A DNA stretch of 9,131 bases from an uncultured Cloacibacillus sp. (GTDB lineage: Bacteria > Synergistota > Synergistia > Synergistales > Synergistaceae). The DNA lies in NCBI GenBank assembly GCA_934511335.1, contig CAKSWL010000072.1, forward strand, positions 1-9,131. The letters run 5' to 3'. The notes under the pieces were generated by a model that searched no databases, had not been told where the DNA came from, and worked only from the letters and a program-made list of their open reading frames with translations. The position numbers and the translations under genes are program-made. Positions 5,503 to 9,131 of this stretch are shown one piece after another. Within the stretch, counting starts at the first letter, position 1; each line of letters begins with the position of its first letter.

Positions 5503-8500
5503 TTGAAGCTGACGCTGCACCTTCTCGGACAGGCCTATATCGAGAAAGATGGCGCAAGAGTATCGCTGCCCTTCAAAAAAGCGGAGGCCGTCGTATTTTA
5601 TCTCGCGCTGGAGGGCGCGCGCCCGAAAGAAAAGGTCAAATGCCTTTTCTGGGGCGATAAGGACGAGCGTCAGGCCTCCGGTAATCTGCGAAACGCCATC
5701 TATCTGCTGCGGAAACATTTCCCGGAGCATTTTGAAGCGAAGCACGGCTGCTTGGCCGTCAGCGGCTGCACCACCGACGTCGACGAAATATGTTCGTCGG
5801 ACGAAGCGGAGATACCCTCTTTTATCTTTGAAGAGCCGCTTTGCGGCTTTGAGGCGCTCGACATAGTGGACTTTGACGAATGGCTCATATACAGGAGAAA
5901 ACAGATCAGGGACCGAATCGTTTCCTGGCTCAAGTCTCGTTTTTTCGAGTCTTCAAAGAGAAAAGACGCCGTCGCGGGCGCCGATTGCCTGAATGCGATG
6001 CTGAGGATGGATTCCTTCGACGAGTCGGCCGTGCTGGAGCTCATGAGATTACATGCTGCCGACGGCCAAAGTTCAAAGGCGCTCTCCGTTTATAAAGATT
6101 TTTCGCACAGGCTGCGCAGGGAAGCGGATATTCTGCCCGGCGGCGAATTGCAGCAGTTTGCAAAAAAGCTGTCGCTGGAATTTTCCGCTAAAAATAGGAG
6201 CTGCGACGATTGTTTCTGCGGAAGAAAAAACGAAGTCCGGCAGCTTCTGGATTCCGCATACCACGATAACCGCATGCAGCTCTATTTTATCTACGGCGAG
6301 GCCGGCGTCGGGAAAACGGCCCTTATCAACCACGTAATAAAATTAATGGAGCCGGAGAATATAATGGCCTTCCACGCCTCCCCGCCGCCGGTCGGCGAGG
6401 GCTTCGATTACTCCGCATGGAGGGGCGTCGTCGTGCGGCTGGTGAATCTGTGCAGAAAGAAAGAGCTTGCGATAGGACGGGAAAAGCTCTCTATACTTAC
6501 GAGATATTTCAGCGATTTTTCAAGCGAAGTATATTGCAGGGGCGCCGCCCTCCTGCCGCCCGAAAGGGAGGCGCTGGTCATAGCGAAAATCGTCGCCGAT
6601 ATGACGAAGCGGCTGTGCGAAGGCAAACGCCCGCTCTTCGTTCTGGAAGACATGCATTGGTTTGACGCCTCCTCGCTGAAGCTGCTCTCCCTTTTCATCT
6701 CGGAGCTCGCCGCGCCCGCCGTTTTCTTTATGACGAGCAGGCCGGAACGTTCGGAGGCCGTTATCAAGCTCATATACGCCCTTAGGCCGCCGATAAAACA
6801 TTCCGTGCTGAGCATGCAGCTTTTGCCCTTTACAAAAGACGAGGTGATGTATTTTTGTCGTCTCTTCCTTTCGGAAGAGCTTATAAAGGAAAGAGGGGAA
6901 AGCTATTTTATTCGCGAAAGCGCCGGCATTCCGCTGCTGCTCGTAGAAATGACGAAGATGCTGAGGGAAAACGGCCGCGTGGAGTGCCGCGCCGGCCTGC
7001 GCGGACTGATCATGGGGCGCATGGAAGGACTGACGGAAAAAGAGCGCGAGGCGCTTTCCATCCTCTCCGTATTCGGCGGCCCCGCGAGCGCCGAGGATGC
7101 GGCGCTCGCCGCCGGAATAGCGCTGGAGGACATCTCCCAGCCGATTGAGACGCTGCTCAGACGCAAAATGATTCGCGAAACGGAGGAGAACGGCGATTTC
7201 CTTCTGGAATTCCTGCACGACAACGTGCGGGAATGTATTTATGACGCGATGCCAAAATTCAAAAGGAAAATGACCCATCAAAAAATAGCGGAAGTCCTGA
7301 AAAGACATTACTCTCCGCACAAATGGAGCCCGGCGCTCATCGAAAAGCTAAAGTATCATTACGGGATGTCCGGCGACGAGCTTGCCGTTTTGGAGCTATA
7401 TCTGCAGGAGATGAGCTTTCACATAAATTTGAACCATACTCTTTTTCCCCTGATTCAGGACGACGTCCTCTTAAAATGTTCCCTGCCTTTCAGCGACAGA
7501 GAAGAAACCGAACGGAAATTCACGATAATTTTAAACCTCCTGCATAAATGCGGCTATTCGGACAGCAGTAGCCTGCTGTTCAAAAAGTTGGAGGCCTCGT
7601 ACCTGGAGATGTACGGCGGCTACAAGATCAACTGGGGAGAATACGAGGGCGGAAGGCGCTTAACGGACGCCGGGCTCGTATCGGCCCGCGAGTGCGGCTT
7701 CGACGAAATAGAGCTGCACTGCCTGGAAGACATAGCTCATCATTATTTGCAGACCGATCAAAGCGCCGAGCTGTCAAAATGCGGCAAAGAAATCTTGGCC
7801 CTTGCCAGGAAGCTGGGTAAAGAGAACCATAAAGGTCTGGCGTTCAGGCTGATCGGCGTGTCGCAGCTCATCGAGGGAGATTACAGGGGCGCTGAAAGCA
7901 CCTTCATCGAATCGATAAGAATCTTCGAGGCGCTGGAAATGACCGGCAGATTTTACACGCTCAGCATGCTCGCGCCGCACTGCTACATAGGCGAAATGCA
8001 TCAATGGGCGGGGGAAAGCCAATACGCGATGAAGCGCTATGAATATTGCCTAAACAGATGCAGAGGCGCCGGCCTCTTCTGGGGGCAGAGCCATTTTCAC
8101 GCCCACGCTGCCGACGCCGCGCTCGACATGGGCGACTGGGAGCTGCTCCGCGCGCATATCGAAGAAGGCGTGTCGCTCTTCGAGAGTTCGCAGGGAGGGC
8201 ATTGCTCTTCTATACTATATAGTCTTAAGGCGATCTGCGACGCACAAAATGGTGACTTCAACGAGGCTGTCCTCTCACTTAAAAAGGCCGACTTTCTTGC
8301 TGCTATAGGGAAAAGAAGTTGGTGTGCAGCTCAGTTGATGGCGAAGGCCTGGGTTTCAATGCTAAGTAAAGCTAGTGGAGAAAATATGAAGGCATCTAAT
8401 TATCTTATATCTTCTCCAAAAGAATATGCAGCTGAATCTGTCAAACTGTATGAGGAATTAGGCGCATACAAAAGAGCTGAGATAGTAAAGAAACGGTTCA

Positions 8501-8526
8501 TAAATCAAAGTCAGTTGGGCGTGTGA
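5503..8526 (+). CDS. Large BTAD/STAND transcriptional regulator (winged helix, BTAD, AAA ATPase, TPR-like)
   Basis: This 1007-residue protein starts at TTG. Residues 1-95 form an OmpR/SARP-type winged helix (LHLLGQAYIEKDG, then LFWGDKDERQASGNLRNAIY and LLRKHF). Residues about 100-225 fit a BTAD (FDEWLIYRRKQIRDR, CLNAMLRMDSFDESAVLELM, ALSVYKDFSHRLRREA). FCGRKNEVRQLL (238-249) opens a STAND/AAA ATPase with Walker A GEAGVGKT (265-272), Walker B LFVLEDMHW (378-386) and FFMTSRP (408-414). The remainder is helical and TPR-like, with no LuxR-type helix-turn-helix at the C-terminus. Such proteins are usually ATP-dependent switches that bind DNA through the N-terminal domain. It is divergent from hutU across 286 bp, so control of that operon is the simplest inference. 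From about codon 900 the DNA becomes clearly AT-richer. The exact C-terminus is less certain because a decayed IS begins right after the stop. Confidence 0.9.
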   Translation: MKLTLHLLGQAYIEKDGARVSLPFKKAEAVVFYLALEGARPKEKVKCLFWGDKDERQASGNLRNAIYLLRKHFPEHFEAKHGCLAVSGCTTDVDEICSSDEAEIPSFIFEEPLCGFEALDIVDFDEWLIYRRKQIRDRIVSWLKSRFFESSKRKDAVAGADCLNAMLRMDSFDESAVLELMRLHAADGQSSKALSVYKDFSHRLRREADILPGGELQQFAKKLSLEFSAKNRSCDDCFCGRKNEVRQLLDSAYHDNRMQLYFIYGEAGVGKTALINHVIKLMEPENIMAFHASPPPVGEGFDYSAWRGVVVRLVNLCRKKELAIGREKLSILTRYFSDFSSEVYCRGAALLPPEREALVIAKIVADMTKRLCEGKRPLFVLEDMHWFDASSLKLLSLFISELAAPAVFFMTSRPERSEAVIKLIYALRPPIKHSVLSMQLLPFTKDEVMYFCRLFLSEELIKERGESYFIRESAGIPLLLVEMTKMLRENGRVECRAGLRGLIMGRMEGLTEKEREALSILSVFGGPASAEDAALAAGIALEDISQPIETLLRRKMIRETEENGDFLLEFLHDNVRECIYDAMPKFKRKMTHQKIAEVLKRHYSPHKWSPALIEKLKYHYGMSGDELAVLELYLQEMSFHINLNHTLFPLIQDDVLLKCSLPFSDREETERKFTIILNLLHKCGYSDSSSLLFKKLEASYLEMYGGYKINWGEYEGGRRLTDAGLVSARECGFDEIELHCLEDIAHHYLQTDQSAELSKCGKEILALARKLGKENHKGLAFRLIGVSQLIEGDYRGAESTFIESIRIFEALEMTGRFYTLSMLAPHCYIGEMHQWAGESQYAMKRYEYCLNRCRGAGLFWGQSHFHAHAADAALDMGDWELLRAHIEEGVSLFESSQGGHCSSILYSLKAICDAQNGDFNEAVLSLKKADFLAAIGKRSWCAAQLMAKAWVSMLSKASGENMKASNYLISSPKEYAAESVKLYEELGAYKRAEIVKKRFINQSQLGV

Positions 8527-8596
8527 AAAAACTCTGTAAATATGCGAGCGTACGGAAGTTTTTCTGTAAAAGTGAGAAAGCAGTATGTCAAAGGGG

Positions 8597-8625
8597 CTCC
8601 TGTGATATACACTAAAACACAGGAG
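8597..8625 (+). promoter_or_regulatory. Hairpin covering the transposase ribosome-binding site
   Basis: CTCCTGTG (8597-8604) and CACAGGAG (8618-8625) form a perfect 8-bp stem with a 13-nt loop. It can extend by two G-C pairs past a bulged G at 8626. The right arm contains most of the AGGAGG (8621-8626) that precedes the transposase ATG by 9 bp. Such structures in IS leaders are known to hide the start site in transcripts entering from outside, limiting transposition. Confidence 0.55.
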
Positions 8626-8635
8626 GCCTTTTATT

Positions 8636-9131
8636 ATGGAGAAAAAAGAGAAGAAACCCGTCCACAAAGTTGTCATGACCGAAGGCAAGCGCAATATCAT
8701 CCGGCGGCTTCTGCAGGAATACGATATTGAAAGCGCAGAAGATATCCGCCGACGCCCTCAAAGATCTGCCGGGCGGGCACCAGCAAGGAGATGATGGAAG
8801 CTGAGATGGACGATCATCTCGGCTATGAGAAATCAGAGCGCCGCCCTTCTGACGACTACAGGAACGGTTACAAGGAAAAGACAGTTAACTCAAACTATGG
8901 TTCTGTGCGGATAGAAGTTCCCCAGGACCGAAAGTCCACATATGAGCCTAAGGTCGTCAAAAAGCGGCAGAAGGATATTTCCGAGATAGATCAGAAAATC
9001 ATTTCCATGTACGCCAAGGGAATGACGACCCGTCAGATATCGGATACCCTGATGGATGTATATCCTGTTCTGTTCATCGACGCCATACACTACTCGGTAC
9101 GTGATAACGGTATCATCAGGAAGCTTGCCGC
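8636..9131 (+). pseudogene. IS256-family transposase, frameshifted and internally deleted, cut by window edge
   Basis: The reading begins at ATG 8636 (MEKKEKKPVHKVVMTEGKRN), in the style of IS256-family (mutator-type) transposases. After SAEDIR one extra base near 8750 shifts the frame to DALKDLPGG, and a second extra base near 8775-8778 shifts it again to SKEMMEAEMDDHLGYEKSER, DDYRNGYKEKTVNS, IEVPQDRKSTYEPKVVKK and DQKIISMYAKGMTTRQISD. At 9058-9063 LMDVY is joined directly to PVLFIDAIHYSVRDNG, although family members normally have about 30 residues between these blocks. The first catalytic Asp (FIDAIHY) is present, but the original frame stops at TGA after about 52 codons. The gene is dead in this copy. 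Confidence 0.88.

Larger units (their letters stand above)
8527..9131 (+). mobile_element. Decayed IS256-family insertion sequence (left part)
   Basis: Downstream of the regulator stop lies a leader of about 110 bp and a broken IS256-family transposase that continues past the window. The exact left end is not proven: no partner inverted repeat or target duplication can be seen because the right end is outside. The short motif CTGTAAA occurs twice (8534-8540 and again near 8563), as may be expected in a terminal repeat region. The left boundary given is simply the base after the regulator stop. Confidence 0.6.

Noticed and set aside
6520..7320. 266-codon minus-strand open frame opposite the regulator
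   Set aside because: It has low-complexity His/Arg/Phe-rich composition typical of an antisense frame; the plus-strand frame carries clear Walker motifs.
8542..8730. Small plus-strand open frame (62 codons) across the IS leader
   Set aside because: It has no ribosome-binding site, and its second half overlaps the recognisable transposase N-terminus in another frame.
8636..8800. Programmed frameshifting in the transposase
   Set aside because: There is no slippery heptamer at either shift point, two +1 steps would be needed, and IS256 elements normally use a single frame; mutation is simpler.

Overview
The window looks like a moderately GC-rich chromosomal stretch from an anaerobic, amino-acid-fermenting bacterium. 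The long form of urocanate hydratase, a very large BTAD/STAND-type regulator outside any obvious actinobacterial context, and the codon use make a member of the Synergistota (for example a Cloacibacillus-like gut organism) my best guess. This is inference from family knowledge, not a database result. No rRNA, tRNA or CRISPR array was seen.

Left edge (1-648): the C-terminal end of a plus-strand membrane acyltransferase (Acyl_transf_3 / fucose 4-O-acetylase-like) stops at 331. It is followed by about 300 bp of gene-poor DNA holding a short C-terminal remnant of an IS3-family transposase (minus strand) and a hairpin that probably terminates the minus-strand operon.

Centre (649-5216, all minus strand, transcribed right to left): urocanate hydratase (hutU), a YjiH-type multi-spanning membrane protein with a nucleoside-recognition/gate domain, a YciI-family small protein, and a gluconate-5-dehydrogenase-like short-chain dehydrogenase. 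Gaps are 45-84 bp and the first three genes have good ribosome-binding sites, so this could be one transcription unit. It combines one histidine-degradation step with a probable transporter and two enzymes not usually tied to that pathway. The dehydrogenase has Gly where the family has its catalytic Ser.

Divergent control region (5217-5502): two TATACT -10 boxes point outward, towards hutU and towards a regulator gene, and neither has a convincing -35. Upstream of each lies a set of three T-rich repeats stepped by about 11 bp. On the hutU side the last repeat ends exactly 8 bp before the -10. This geometry is the one described for SARP/BTAD activators in Streptomyces, and the divergent gene encodes a BTAD protein. 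A near-perfect 18-bp palindrome also lies in the regulator's leader.

Right part (5503-9131): a 1007-residue regulator (winged helix + BTAD + STAND/AAA ATPase + TPR-like C-terminal half), started from TTG. Its last roughly 100 codons change abruptly to AT-richer composition. Directly after its stop begins a decayed IS256-family element. Its transposase carries two +1 frameshifts and an in-frame internal deletion at a short repeat, and its ribosome-binding site lies inside a hairpin. The element runs off the window.

Working model: the regulator senses a substrate or a cell state through its STAND/TPR part and activates the hutU operon and possibly itself. The operon imports and degrades urocanate/histidine or a related compound. 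The window is bordered on both sides by dead insertion-sequence debris.
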